DNA of 64,000 nucleotides, taken from positions 1 to 64,000 of the forward strand of contig CAUZLF010000722.1 in assembly GCA_963580285.1 (NCBI GenBank), read 5' to 3'. Shown piece after piece: positions 54,216 through 64,000 of the stretch. Under the pieces are notes generated by a model that saw only the letters and a list, made by a program, of their open reading frames with translations, was not told the origin of the DNA and searched no databases. Positions within the stretch are counted from its first letter, which is position 1, and each line of letters begins with the position of its first letter. The position numbers and the translations under genes are program-made. Source of the DNA: Lucinisca nassula (taxonomy: Eukaryota > Mollusca > Bivalvia > Lucinida > Lucinidae).

Positions 54216-54547
54216 CCCAGCACTGTTTGCCAAAAGCGGTAAGCTTCTTTAGCTAGTAACTTTGATTCCTAAACTATCGACCCAAAAATTATGATATTCG
54301 TATCCGCTTCGCAGAGGGCGAAGTAACCTTTTTGCAAAGATTCAAAGGCGCTTTCCCTTGACGCTTTCCCTTGACGTCATTTGTTTCTTTTTTGAAGCAC
54401 GTCATGAAATCTATTTGACCATCTGCAAACAGCTAAGGTGCAGATCAGCCTGTGCTTTCGCGCAGTCTGATAAGCACCTTTCGCTGCGTTCTGACTTTTT
54501 CTGAGTGTGAGGCCTTGATCTTGAGGCCTTATGGACCTTACCAGCTT

Positions 54548-54780
54548 TTGTTTGTTTGATTTGAGGTTAAACGTCCCCGTCAAAAGAAGCCTCCGTGATG
54601 TAGAAGGGTATGCTACTCGCTTTGTAAACCAGGGGTCGCAGGATCGATCCTGGGCTTCTCCAGACTTTAAGATGAGTCTTTAAACCGAGGTCCCGTCTCC
54701 ATATGAGCTTAGCTGTTGGTAGACGTAAAACACAAGCACTCACTCACGTCCCCGTCAACACTATATAGAACCAGTATCTA
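54548..54780 (-). mobile_element. SINE-A tail fragment split by SINE-E
   Basis: TTGTTTGATTTGAGGTTAAA and CGTCCCCGTCAACACTATAT are the reversed SINE-A 3' end. They are separated by SINE-E (54584-54745), whose target duplication ACGTCCCCGTCAA appears on both sides. Confidence 0.8.
54584..54745 (+). mobile_element. SINE-E copy, 13-bp TSD
   Basis: AAGCCTCCGTGATGTAGAAG (A-box region), CAGGATCGATCCTGGGCTTC (B box), body, AGACGTAAAACACAAGCACT, with a (CACT)-like tail. ACGTCCCCGTCAA occurs at 54571-54583 and 54746-54758. Confidence 0.88.
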
Positions 54781-54974
54781 CATAAGTTCAAACATGCGGT
54801 GGAAAGGTATAAGCATTGGCATCACGGGGTACATTGAGCTTTGTTATGATCGTTTAGCTTGTTAACCATCTCTGTACCAAATGGAATCTTCCTCCTTATA
54901 TATAGCACGAGCCATTTGAAAATTTAGGGGTTTCAGGTTGTGCTTTCTTCAAAACTGATTTGGAAAATGGCTGG

Positions 54975-55062
54975 ACTTTTTGCAAACAGTGTTGGCCCTG
55001 ATCAGACGCCGCATTTTCATTTTGCGGCGTCTGGTCTGGGCATGCACTGTTTGCCAGAGTAC
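54975..55062. repeat. Hairpin-H copy
   Basis: GCAAACAGTGTTGGCCCTGA..CAGACGCCGCA pairs with TGCGGCGTCTGGTCTGGGCA..CACTGTTTGC. The DNA from 55063 to 55411 holds no gene I can support. Confidence 0.78.
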
Positions 55063-55411
55063 CCGTTTTGGGGTTTCTGGTACAGTAAAAGATGCCGAAA
55101 TAATGATTGTTATGTCACTTCCTGTTCACACAAACGAGTTGGCAACGTCATGTCAAAGTCGATGCAACGTCATGACGGCGCATCGACATTGATGCAACGT
55201 TGCACCGACGCCATGAGCCCAGTGGTGCACTCTCATCCCAATCTCCATATATGAAAAGACCTTCCTACTCCAAATGATGCGCGCAGCGAGACAACCAATT
55301 CTCACAATGTGTGCTAATATACATATGAATAGTTTCCCTTGTATAAGAGTTAAATTTATCCTTTCTCTCCCTGAGTTTTTGAAATGGACTTTTCTTGTAA
55401 ATATACGGTTT

Positions 55412-55612
55412 AACCCTTATCCTGCTGCATAAATTAATTTAGCCACAGCCATTCACATTTCAACCAATCAAACTACTTCAATTTAATTAATGTAAGTTAT
55501 TAATTCAAATTCGAAACCGAATGACAAACAGTGTAGATCCTGATCAGAAGCCATCTGATCTAGATCTACATTGCTTGCAAAAGTAGGGGTTGCTGTTAAC
55601 AGAAGCATAAAG
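55412..55612. mobile_element. MITE with AACCCTTATCCTGC end and Hairpin-H core
   Basis: The left end AACCCTTATCCTGCTG matches the MITE at 36554. The core AAACAGTGTAGATCCTGATC..AGAAGCCATCTGATC..TCTACATTGCTTG is at 55526-55578. A 26-bp duplication (ATAAAGTTTAAGTTRAATTC) follows at 55606-55665. Confidence 0.65.
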
Positions 55613-55742
55613 TTTAAGTTGAATTCATGCACAATATGACGCATAAAGTTTAAGTTAAATTCATGTACAATATGACAAACGATGAAGATTGTAATAAAGC
55701 TGCTTATCATACGCCGTCTCATCTGAATCTACACTGGCTGAA

Positions 55743-56008
55743 TGTTTGTTTGTTTAAATTGAGGTTTTTAAGTCCCCGTCATTTTGGAGACGCCGCTTCA
55801 AACTTTGGGGGCTTTTACCCGACACTGAGATGATATGACATCTTAAGCGCTGTCGCCCAAACAAACCAAAAGGACGATCCGACTCGCACCATTGCCTGGG
55901 TAGGCTTAGACCCGCTAAGCGGTTGTGCGGTCGGTTTCAGCTCTGCGTAGAAGCATCATGCAGCCCAATCTTTTTCTCCAAGCCTCGATAGGCGGAGGCC
56001 CGGGCTGA
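55743..56008 (-). mobile_element. SINE-A copy
   Basis: TGTTTGTTTAAATTGAGG start (reverse tail), GACACTGAGATGATAT, GATCCGACTCGCACCATTGC, TAGACCCGCTAAGCGG and GCGTAGAAGCATCATGCAGC. Near full length. Confidence 0.8.
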
Positions 56009-56225
56009 AAGGGTAAATACTATCACACTCTCAGAAAACGGGAAGCAACGGTCTTTTTGTCTCCATGTAGTTAAAAGCAGTGTATGGTCTCTTTTTCGAA
56101 CTGACTAATGTTACAGGCAAAGAAATCTTTCCTTGCGAGAAATTTACACGATCACACTTTCAGGGACCGGGGGTAGGTCCCCTTCTGTCATACATTTAAA
56201 AGCATACTTGAGTTTTTCAGAAGAA

Positions 56226-56260
56226 AACAATGCCCCCCCCCCCCCCACACACACACCATA
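56226..56260. repeat. Poly-C then (CA)n
   Basis: A C run of ~18 followed by CACACACACACC. A similar C run with (CA)n is at 60474-60502, and G runs lie at 58628-58650 and 61102-61126. Confidence 0.9.
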
Positions 56261-56379
56261 AATATAACTTAAACACCCATTTGAATTTGAAAACTCGGTT
56301 AAGGTCACCAACATCTACGATGCAAACAAGCCATTTCTGGCCAAAGACCGACAGTTTTTGGGAGCCTGTGGCCTTAAAA

Positions 56380-57760
56380 AAACTATAAGAGTCCCATGGG
56401 CCACTACGCTCATCAAAGGTAAAGCCAAGCCCCTGGCAACCTTACTTCTTGAAAAATTTAGCCTTTCAGTTTCTGAAATGAAAAGTTTCGAGTCCTTTTT
56501 AACTTACATGGACATGGTAGCCATCTTGGCCATTTTGCATGGACATGGTAGCCATCTTGGCCATTATGGCCAAGGTGGCTACCATTTCCATGTATAATGG
56601 CCAAGATCTTGGCCATTTTGCATGGACATGGTAGCCATCTTGGCCATTATGGCCAAGGTGGCTACCATTTCCATGTATAATGGCCAAGATGGCTAGCATT
56701 CCCATGTATGGTAAAAAGGACTGGAAATTACATAATAATAAAAAAATCAATCATTTTTACTGACGTCCATTTAGCTGACTGCAAATGTTAATTCTGATGC
56801 CATAAGCTATGAAAGAATAAAAAATAAAAAAAAAAAACATTTTCTCATTAGAAATGCCCAAGTGGCCAAATATGATCTTGGCATAAAATTGGTCAAGGTC
56901 AACCAAAGGTCAACTTGCTAAGATTATCAAGTCTGATGCCACCGGCTACAACAGAATAAAAATAAATGATTTTGCCTCTTTCACAAACAAAGGTCAAACT
57001 GATCAAAGTTGATCTTGACCTTAAATAGTCCTTGTCCCTGGAGTCCCCAAAGCTCCATACCAAGTTTCAAGGTCATCGGCCATTTTGGTTGGATGTCCAA
57101 GGGGTTTTACCATGTAAGGCCATGTCAGCCAGTTTGGTTATATGACGCCAATCCTGCAAATAAATTTTCATCGCCTCATCCCATAGAGGCTCCGTATGGA
57201 ATTTGGTTTCAATCAGCCTGGCAGTTTAAGTGGAAGATAAAAATACTGAATCTGAGCCATCAAGAACAAAGGTAGTAAATGACCTTGGCCTTTGAAATTG
57301 TTAAGATTCCATTCAGCTGACTCCAAATAAATTCTGATGTCACAGTCTACAACAGAATTGAAAAACCCACTGTTTTGCTTTTTTTTTTTTCCATGCAAAG
57401 GTCCAGGTAAACAAAGTTGTGCTTGGCGTAAAATAGGTCACGGTCAACAGGTCACCATTTGGGCAGATTTGGTAGGATCCGGGTCCCCAATACTGCATAC
57501 CAAGTTTCAAGGTCGTCAGCCATTTGTTACCATAGAAGAAGACTTCCAAAAGGTTTTTACCATATACAGGCACGGCACCCCCCTTGGTCAGGTGACTCTA
57601 ATCCAACAACTTTTCAGTGCTTCATCCCACGTAGGCTCCACGTGTAATTTGACTTTAATCAGCCCAGCAGCTTCAGTGGAGAAGATAAAATACTGAATCT
57701 GAGTCATCCAGGACAAAGGTCAGGAAAGGACGTTGACCTTTAGAATTAAGGCGTAACTAT
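56380..57760 (+). mobile_element. Pearl-like element with ~330-370-bp units
   Basis: The start TAAGAGTCCCATGGGCCACT resembles the 48974 start. Units contain CATACCAAGTTTCAAGGTCA, GCCATTTTGGTTGGATGTCC, CATCCCATAGAGGCTCC and AATACTGAATCTGAG (57040-57290 and 57490-57740). No 3' hairpin seen. Confidence 0.5.
56507..56706. repeat. Reiterated hairpin, GGACATGGTAGCCATCTTGG
   Basis: The unit GGACATGGTAGCCATCTTGG CCATTATGG is followed by its complement CCAAGGTGGCTACCATTTCC. The pair occurs twice (about 56543-56612 and 56620-56700) after a half copy. Long frames on both strands (GHGSHLGH) mirror each other because of this. Confidence 0.75.
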
Positions 57761-57849
57761 ACCAAATTTAGTGACACAGAGACCTTTCTGATATTTGATC
57801 TTCATCAGTGTGTCTCAACCCCAAAGTTTTGAAACCGAAACGGATGATG

Positions 57850-58130
57850 GACAAGACCCGACAAACACATCACATCCCCCTCCGAGCACACACCGATCGA
57901 CGTAGCCTATGAGACAGGCCTGCTGGAGGCATCAGGCAAGAGAGCCTACCCGCGGACTTATAGGCGTCCCCCACCGAGCCAACATCAGCAAACATGACCC
58001 ACACTCCATGGAAGTACCGGGCATCAGGAAGATGTCCAAAGTAGCGAGACTTGCAATATTTAAAATATAACAAAAAGTGTAAACCAAATCCGCTAAGATA
58101 CATGTCTCACCTGACAAGTCAGTCTTAGTT
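57850..58130. other. Unassigned GC-richer insert
   Basis: CCCCCTCCGAGCACACACCG to CCAAAGTAGCGAGACTTGCA differs in composition from the repeats on either side. A 77-codon minus frame covers it, but I recognise nothing in it. Confidence 0.3.
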
Positions 58131-58139
58131 TTAGAATTG

Positions 58140-58989
58140 ATAAACTTTCTTTCAGCTGATTGCAAGGAAAAATGCACTGTTTTGCCTTATTTCCATACAA
58201 ATGTCTTAAGTGACCAAATCTGACACTGACGTAAAACAGGCCAAGATCAAACATTGGTAGGTTGCAATGTTATATTGTACCAAGTTTGACCAAACTCCAA
58301 TGATTTGTTCACGAATAGGATGAAGACAAGCCAAATTTGAAGATTTTGGGGGCATGTGCTCTTGCAAAATAAGGTCAAGATCACCAAAATCTAATCAAAT
58401 TTTTGAATTTTTGAAAGGTGGCAATGATATATTGTACCATCTTTGACCAAATTTCATTTACATTTTTTTTCGGTATATACCCTTGAAAATATTGTCAAGG
58501 TTGCCGAAATCTAATCAAATCTTTGGTTGATTGCAATGATATAGTGTGCCAAGTTTAACCAAATTCCATCCATTCCTTCCTGAGATAGGGTGCAGACAAG
58601 CCAAGACCGACAATTTTTTAAGTGGGGCTGGCGGGGGGGGGGGGGGGGGGGAAGCTTGAAAAAATGTGAAGGTTACCAAAATCTAATCAAATCTTTAGTA
58701 GGTTGCAATTAAATTTTGGACCATGTTTGTACAATTTTGAACCAAGTTTGTTCAAATTTTATCCAAGGATGCATACAAGCCAAAATTCACAGTCTTTGGG
58801 GGCCTGTGCCCTTGAAATTAAAATCAAGGCCACCAAAACTAATCAAAATTGATGTATGTTGTGAGGATATATTTTACCAAGTTTGACCAAAATTAATCAA
58901 TTTATTCATGGGATAGAGTGCAGACAAGCCACTGTTTGGCCACATATTGGGTGTAGCTAAATTAAATTATTCAGCAGGATAAGAGTTAA
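58140..58989. repeat. Tandem ~150-170-bp units, then a half MITE
   Basis: Units share ATATTGTACCAAGTTTGACC, AAATTCCATCCATTCCTTC and GGTGCAGACAAGCCAA. At 58933-58989 a CACTGTTTGGCC..AGCAGGATAAGAGTTA segment is the right half of the MITE seen at 36554. Confidence 0.55.
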
Positions 58990-58999
58990 GATGGGCAAA

Positions 59000-59245
59000 C
59001 GGTTTTTTAAACAAGTCCGTGAAATGAACACCCCAACCCCACTTTATATAGAGAAAAACTGGGGTTCACGGTGATATTCAAAGCATACATGCAGGTTGTA
59101 GGTACTCGTCAGAACCGCCTCAATGAGGACGTTCTAACGTGCACCCACAACCTATGTTTGCAGTATAAATAAGAACAAAATCACGTATTTTAATCAGAAA
59201 AGTAGCCGTTTTGGAGATGTGAAAAAAATGAACTATGTCAAAAGG
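59000..59245 (+). mobile_element. MITE-B copy
   Basis: CCACTTTATATAGAGAAAAA, CTGGGGTTCACGG, a palindrome TCAGAACCGCCTCAATGAGG..TTCTAAC, CCCACAACCTATGTTTGCAG and TTTTGGAGATGTGAAAAA. A SINE-A begins at 59251. Confidence 0.75.
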
Positions 59246-59250
59246 GCGTC

Positions 59251-59555
59251 GGCCCCCGCCCATCGGGGCTTGAAGAAATAGATGGGCTGCATGATGCTTC
59301 CACGCAGAGATGAAATCCGACCGCACACGAGTTCTGGTATGACGCTTAGAGGATATAAGCCTGCCCAGGCAAAGCGGTGCGAGTCGGACCGTCCATGCTT
59401 ATAAACCCTATTGGTTTCATTGGGCGACAGGGCCTGAGATGTCATTTCATCTCAATGTCGGGTAGAAGTCCAATAAAATTGGAAGCAACGTCCCCAAAAT
59501 GACCTATACGGTGTTGACGGGGACGTTAAACCTCAAATCAAACAAACAAACAAAC
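59251..59555 (+). mobile_element. SINE-A copy, best full-length example
   Basis: GGCCCCCGCCCATCGGGGCT to (CAAAC)n, 305 bp, every block of the consensus intact. No unambiguous TSD. Confidence 0.88.
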
Positions 59556-59569
59556 AGTTATTCATCACG

Positions 59570-59800
59570 TAAACAAGTCTGTGCTAAGCACCATTTTATA
59601 TAGAGAAAACTGGCGTTTTCGGGGATATTCATTATATTTCTTATTTATGCCCCAAAGCATAGGTTGTGGGTACTCGTTAGAACCGCCTCAATGAGGCGGT
59701 TCTAACGAGCACCCACAGCCTATGTTTGCAGTATAAATAAGAAAAAAATCACGGATTTTCATCAGAATTTTATCCATTTTGGAGATGTGAAAAATACACC
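59570..59800 (+). mobile_element. MITE-B copy, best preserved
   Basis: TTTTATATAGAGAAAACTGG, then the palindrome CATAGGTTGTGGGTACTCGT..GAACCGCCTC / GAGGCGGTTC..ACGAGCACCCACAGCCTATG (59656-59724), then AGTATAAATAAG and GATTTTCATCAGAATTTT. Defines the family with 59000, 47780 and 33195. Confidence 0.8.
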
Positions 59801-60029
59801 ATGTTGTCGTAATGAAACAGAAAGAAACGGTGAATAAAATGGTGCATTACTGTACGCGGACGAGACAATGTAATAAACAGGAGGGTGAAGTGTTTTATCA
59901 TGAATTATTGATGATAAACTGCAGGAAAATTGGATAGATCAAGCCACTTTCAGCGACATGAATGGAAAACCAATATCGATGGGTAGTGAGTGACATGATA
60001 AAGTGTCTGTTAGTTTTGTTTGTGTGTTT

Positions 60030-60335
60030 GTTTGTATTGGAGTTTAACGGCCAAGTAAACACTATTTAGGTCAATTTTGAGCCGGTCAGTTTACCTATCC
60101 ACACTTTTCCTGGACAGGCATTTACGAAAGCTGTTAACCAGTACAGTGCACATTCTTTCGCCAGAAACTGACAACTGCCCTGCTTGAATTAGCGGAAGGG
60201 AGAGAATGACCGTAGAAAAGATTTCATGATCAGTCTCCACGAAAGAATGTTGCCGACCCCGACAGGTATCAAACCCGCGTCCTTCAGATCACCCGTCAGA
60301 CCCGCGTCCGACTGAGCTACTGGACCGGCAACTGT
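60030..60335 (-). mobile_element. SINE-C copy, full length
   Basis: In reverse: CCGGTCCAGTAGCTCAGTCG (A-box region), GACGCGGGTTTGATACCTGT (B-box region), TTCGTGGAGACTGATCATGA, GGCAGTTGTCAGTTTCTGG and TTACTTGGCCGTTAAACTCC. Defines the SINE-C family. Confidence 0.8.
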
Positions 60336-60339
60336 CTGT

Positions 60340-61101
60340 TAGTAAAGTATCACAGTTTAAACAGAAATATGAACCTGTGAATTGATTCTGACCAACTCGC
60401 ACAGTTACATCACTAGCATGGGAGAACAGCCATTTGGTTTTGGTGACCTTGACTTCATTTTCAAAGGCATAGCGCCCCCCCCCCCCCCACACACACACAC
60501 ACCACCCTCCCCCGGGATCGACACTGATTTTAAAAGGTAGGGGTTTTTGTGTTCAGCGGGATAAGTTGCATCCTTTGAGTGTGAAACCTTTCTTAAATAG
60601 TATAACTAACCATACTGGTGACCATCTCTACTAGGCAAGCAGCATGTTTTAAGCACGACTGCATTCTGTTCCCGAAAAAGGCATCGAAACACACGTTCTC
60701 TGTATTAAAGGGAATGGATACACATTCAAAACAGACAACTGAAAAAGTATTTTTGTCTCCCATGTCAATAGGGGTAAACTCTTAAAGGAAAGAATTTGCT
60801 TAAAGCGTAGACCCCTTTCTCCGGGGAACAGAGTTTATAGAAAAGCAAACAGGAAGTCCCGAATGTTGTCTCCGTTTGAAAAATGGCGGAAAAATCCGCC
60901 AAGTGTATTACTTCCCTTTAAGCAAGCGCCTCTCCATTTATTTTACCCGTATCTGTTTTTGTGGGTCAATTGACTAATAGTTACAAAGTACAAATAGCTC
61001 TTCAGTGCTAAAGACCACGTGACTATCACTGATTTGTAGGAAATCCAGGTAATAGTTATTTATAGAAAACAGTCACGTTTTAACTCGCCTTACGAATATA
61101 C
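60340..61101. other. No gene; one dispersed inverted-repeat element
   Basis: 60775-60925 repeats 48190-48370 (CTTAAAGGAAAGAATTTGCT, GAAAAATGGCGG) but with the hairpin half lost. The poly-C/(CA)n tract at 60474-60502 is the only other structure. Confidence 0.5.
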
Positions 61102-62840
61102 GGGGGGGGGGGGGGGGGGGGGGGGGAGGGCTATTGCCTTTTGTCGTCTGCGTCCGCGTTTGGTTAGAGTTTACCTGCAATGTTTCACAAATTTATTTTC
61201 AAATATATTTGAATAAAATTAGTAATTGATGAAAAACAATAATTTACATATTCATTTATACTTCATTTCCCAGGTTTGTTTTGGCTTAAATTGCACTTTT
61301 TTATGATGTTAATTATTTCCACTGTATTACCTCCCTTATTCCCCTTAGTTAAATCTGGAGTGTAGTTGATAAAGCTTGGGACCCTGAAACAAAGGGTCGT
61401 GTGATAGTCACTGTGGCTATTTTTAGAACAAACTTTGTCATCGCCCTATGTTTATTGACAGGTTTAATATAACTTCACACAAATGTTGCTTATGATAATA
61501 TCTCGATCGAGTTCGACTTTCAAGGTCATGGTTTCAAGCTCAAGGTCACAGGCTATTTTTAGAAAAAAAAACTTTGCCATCGCTCTATCGCCTACATTTA
61601 ACGATAGATTTCAATATAAATTTACACAAATGTTTGGTATGATGATATCTCAAGCAAGTTTGACTTTCAGGGTCTGGGGCTCAAGGTCAAGGTCACTGAT
61701 GCTATTTTCAGAACAAAAAAAAACTTTGTCATCGCTCTAGCGCCTATATTTATGGGCGGATTTGAATATAACTTCACAGAAATAAGGCTTCGGATAATAT
61801 CTCGAGCGTGTTCGACATTCAAGGTCATGGTTTCAAGGTCAAGGCTACTGTGGCTTATTTAAGAAAAACTTTGGCATTTTTTCTAGCGCCTACATTTATT
61901 AAAAGATTTTAATATAAATTTACACAAATGTTTGGTTTGATGATACCTCAAGCGAGTTTGACTAAAGTGGCTAGGGCTCAAGGTCAATGTCACTTATGCT
62001 ATTTGCAGAAAAACTTTGTCATCGCTCAAGCGCCTACATTTATTGGCGGATTTTAATATAACTTCACAGAAATGTTGCTTATGATAATATCTCGAGCAAG
62101 TTCGACTTTCAAGGTTATGGCTAAGGTCCAGGCCCTTGTGGCTATTTTTAGAAAATCTTTGTCATCGCTCTTGCGCCTACATTTATTGACGGTTTTTAAT
62201 ATAATTGTTGCTTATGACAATATCTCGTTTCAGTTCGACTTTCAATGCCATGGCCTTAAGGTCAATGTCACTGTGGCTATCTGTAGAAAAACTTTGTCTT
62301 CGCTCTAGCGCCTACATTTATTGGCGATTATTAATTCCACACAAGTGTTGCTTATAACAATATCTCCATCAAGTTCGAGTTTTGATGTCATGGCTTCAAG
62401 GTCAAGGTCAAGGTCACTGTGGCTATTTTTAGAAAACATTTGTGATCGCTCTAGCGCCTACAGTTATTGATGGATTCAAATATAACTTAATACAAATATT
62501 GGCAACGATGATATCTCAAACGATTTCGACTTTCAGGGTCCGTGCTCAAGGTCAAGGTCACGTTGGCTATTTTTAGAAAAACTTTGTCATCGCTCTAGCG
62601 CCTACATTTATTGATGGATTTTAATATACCTTCACACAAATGTTTGGTATGATGATATCTCAAACGACTTCGACTTTCAGGGTCCGGGACTCAAGGCCAA
62701 GGTCACTGTGTTTTTTTTTTTAGAAAAACTTTGCCATCGCTCTAGCGCCTATATTTATTGATAGATTCTAATATAACTTCCCTCAAATGTTTGGTATGAT
62801 GATATCTCGAGCGAGTTCGACTTTTTGGGTCAAATATAGA
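61102..62840 (-). mobile_element. Pearl-like element, ~165-bp core
   Basis: About nine units carry TTTGTCATCGCTCTAGCGCC, TACATTTATTGATGGATTTT, TATGATGATATCTCAAGC and CAAGGTCAAGGTCACTGTGG. The left edge, read in reverse, is GCGGACGCAGACGACAAAAG, the microsatellite-like 3' side, next to a G26 homopolymer at 61102-61126. No 3' hairpin is visible. Confidence 0.55.
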
Positions 62841-63053
62841 TTTTGTTTTGCTTTTCTTTTACAGTGCAAAGGCTTGAAAACAGGATTTCTTGTACATTTA
62901 TTCTTAGGGATACATTTTTTAGGTTTCTTTCATTTACTGCAGTCTGTTTAGCCCTTTTACACAAGAAAATGACTTTTTGGGGGCAATCTGCAAAACTGGA
63001 ATTGTTTTTTGTTTTTTTTTTTTGTATTTTTTTTTTTAAATAAAAACACTTAC

Positions 63054-63220
63054 AATAAGATTTCTTCTTCCGAGTGGTTCTTATGAGTACTATCAGGTTC
63101 TCTTTTAATTGCTGCAGTCTGTTTTACAGAAGAAATTTTCATTTTAGCTAACTTGCCCTCATCCAACTTAGGCCCCAAAAGGCGAGCTATGTTGTCTTCT
63201 GACAACTCTTGCTCATATTG
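63054..63220 (-). CDS. Internal exon of an unidentified gene
   Basis: Minus strand: acceptor TTGATCTTACAG, 167 nt open in the frame that begins at the first exon base, donor ATT followed by GTAAGTGT. It starts in phase 0 and ends in phase 2. The 55 codons include YEQELSEDNIARLLGPKLDE and KMKISSVKQTAAIKREPDS: charged, low in cysteine and aromatics, unlike repeat translations nearby, and no repeat family covers it. I cannot name the protein. The next exon is not visible to the left in the window, and upstream exons must be to the right. The open frame extending right of 63220 enters intron and Hairpin-H sequence and should be ignored. Confidence 0.6.
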
Positions 63221-63261
63221 CTGTAAGATCAAACTATTGCGTAAGAGGGTTAGCTGGAATA

Positions 63262-63372
63262 ATGGGTTGGGCTTGGTAAACAGTGTAGATCCAGAACAAC
63301 ACACCACAGAATGCTGTGTCTGATCAGACTCTACACTGTTTGCTTAACAAACTGGAATGTAAGGGTTAAACG
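63262..63372. repeat. Hairpin-H copy, asymmetric
   Basis: GTAAACAGTGTAGATCCAGA and GACTCTACACTGTTTGC are the arms. The loop has ACACACCACAGAATGCTGTG. An AAGGGTTAAAC-like MITE end follows at about 63360. A half copy is at 63728-63775. Confidence 0.65.
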
Positions 63373-63539
63373 AAACCGTTCAGATCTCAGTCCGGGACTA
63401 TTTTCCAGCCTACACTCAGAGACAATTGACCCACCATTTCTCTCAGTGTATTGATTATCTCTTGAAGGTGGCGTCGGCCTAACGGATCGACCGTGTAGGC
63501 ATTTTGTTTATGCGGGTATATCTCGATGTATCTCTGGCA

Positions 63540-63677
63540 CATGGGTGGCAGGGCTTGAGATGTTATTTCATCTCAATGCCGGGTAAATATCCCACAAAAT
63601 TGGAAGTAACGTCTCCAAAATGACCTTTACAGTGTTGACCGGGACGTTAAACCTCAATTCAAACAAACAAACAAACT
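63540..63677 (+). mobile_element. SINE-A, 3' half
   Basis: GGCAGGGCTTGAGATGTTAT to (CAAA)n. Confidence 0.8.
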
Positions 63678-63827
63678 TTTTTGCACTACTCCGAGATGAA
63701 GCCTTATTAGAAATAAATGGATATGAGGAGCAGAACGCGGCGTCTGATTAGTGGTGTCTACACTGTTTGCTTAAAAATGGAATTTAAGGTTTAAACGAAA
63801 CAGTTAATATCTCAGTCCAAGACTGAC

Positions 63828-64000
63828 CCTTTAACGTCCCAGTCAACACTATTTAGGTCACTTTGGAAACGTTGCTTCCAATCTTGTGGCACTTTTACAC
63901 GACATTAAGATGAAATGACATCGCAAGTCCTGCCGCTCAATGAAACCAATAGGGTTAAAATGCATGGACGGGCCGACTCGCACCACTTTGCCTGGGCAGG
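63828..64000 (-). mobile_element. SINE-A, runs off the window edge
   Basis: TTTAACGTCCCAGTCAACAC to CACCACTTTGCCTGGGCAGG, reverse strand; the head lies beyond the last base. Confidence 0.8.

Overview
This is a eukaryotic window made mostly of transposon-derived sequence, and it looks like part of a bivalve mollusc genome. I infer that from spliced exons, tRNA-derived and other SINEs with target-site duplications (TSDs), a mariner element, and many elements built like bivalve 'pearl'/Helentron-type non-autonomous elements (tandem 155-190 bp core, GGAC/GACA microsatellite, 3' hairpin). The species cannot be read from the sequence. There are no operons, CRISPR arrays, rRNA genes or canonical tRNA genes.

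Host genes. The one gene I can name is on the minus strand: the 5' end of an inverted-formin-2-like (INF2) gene. Exon 1 (33952 down to 33493) and a 116-bp exon 2 (6047 down to 5932) have consensus splice sites and matching phase, and together encode the start of the formin GBD/FH3 armadillo region. The 27.4-kb intron between them holds most of the repeats described. A second probable internal exon of an unidentified minus-strand gene is at 63054-63220. Its two splice sites are good, but I do not recognise the protein.

Layout. 1-822: array of two alternating palindromes. 1071-9000: SINEs and small inverted-repeat elements, with INF2 exon 2. 10531-11482: AT-rich palindromic satellite between terminal inverted repeats (TIRs). 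11502-16475: pogo-type MITEs, a pearl-like element and long fold-back elements. 17533-27017: broken copies of one reverse transcriptase (RT) retroelement in both orientations, one inside a SINE. 26255-30356: 4.1-kb array of ~163-bp units. 30900-31440: 42-bp minisatellite. 31681-32606: pearl-like element. 33493-33952: INF2 exon 1. 34558-35897: dead mariner. 36180-38542: small MITEs and a second TIR-bounded palindromic satellite. 39591-53590: successive and nested pearl-like elements and microsatellites. 53600-64000: SINEs, MITEs and further tandem elements.

Repeat names used here. SINE-A: ~300 bp, head not obviously tRNA, (CAAA)n tail. SINE-B: tRNA-like, poly-A tail. SINE-C, -D, -E and -F: tRNA-like heads. 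MITE-B: ~200 bp around a GCCTC..GAGGC palindrome. MITE-C: CAGTAAAAT termini, TA target. Hairpin-H: arms ending in CACTGTTTGC. These are working labels, not database names. SINE-A to -E share a 3' end resembling CGTTAAAC..CAAA, as expected if one LINE mobilises them all.

The most notable signals are: the INF2 exon pair across a transposon-filled intron; one palindromic core shared by two MITE families with different ends; three unrelated elements with the same TIR-palindromic satellite-TIR plan; and insertion stacks that TSDs put in order.
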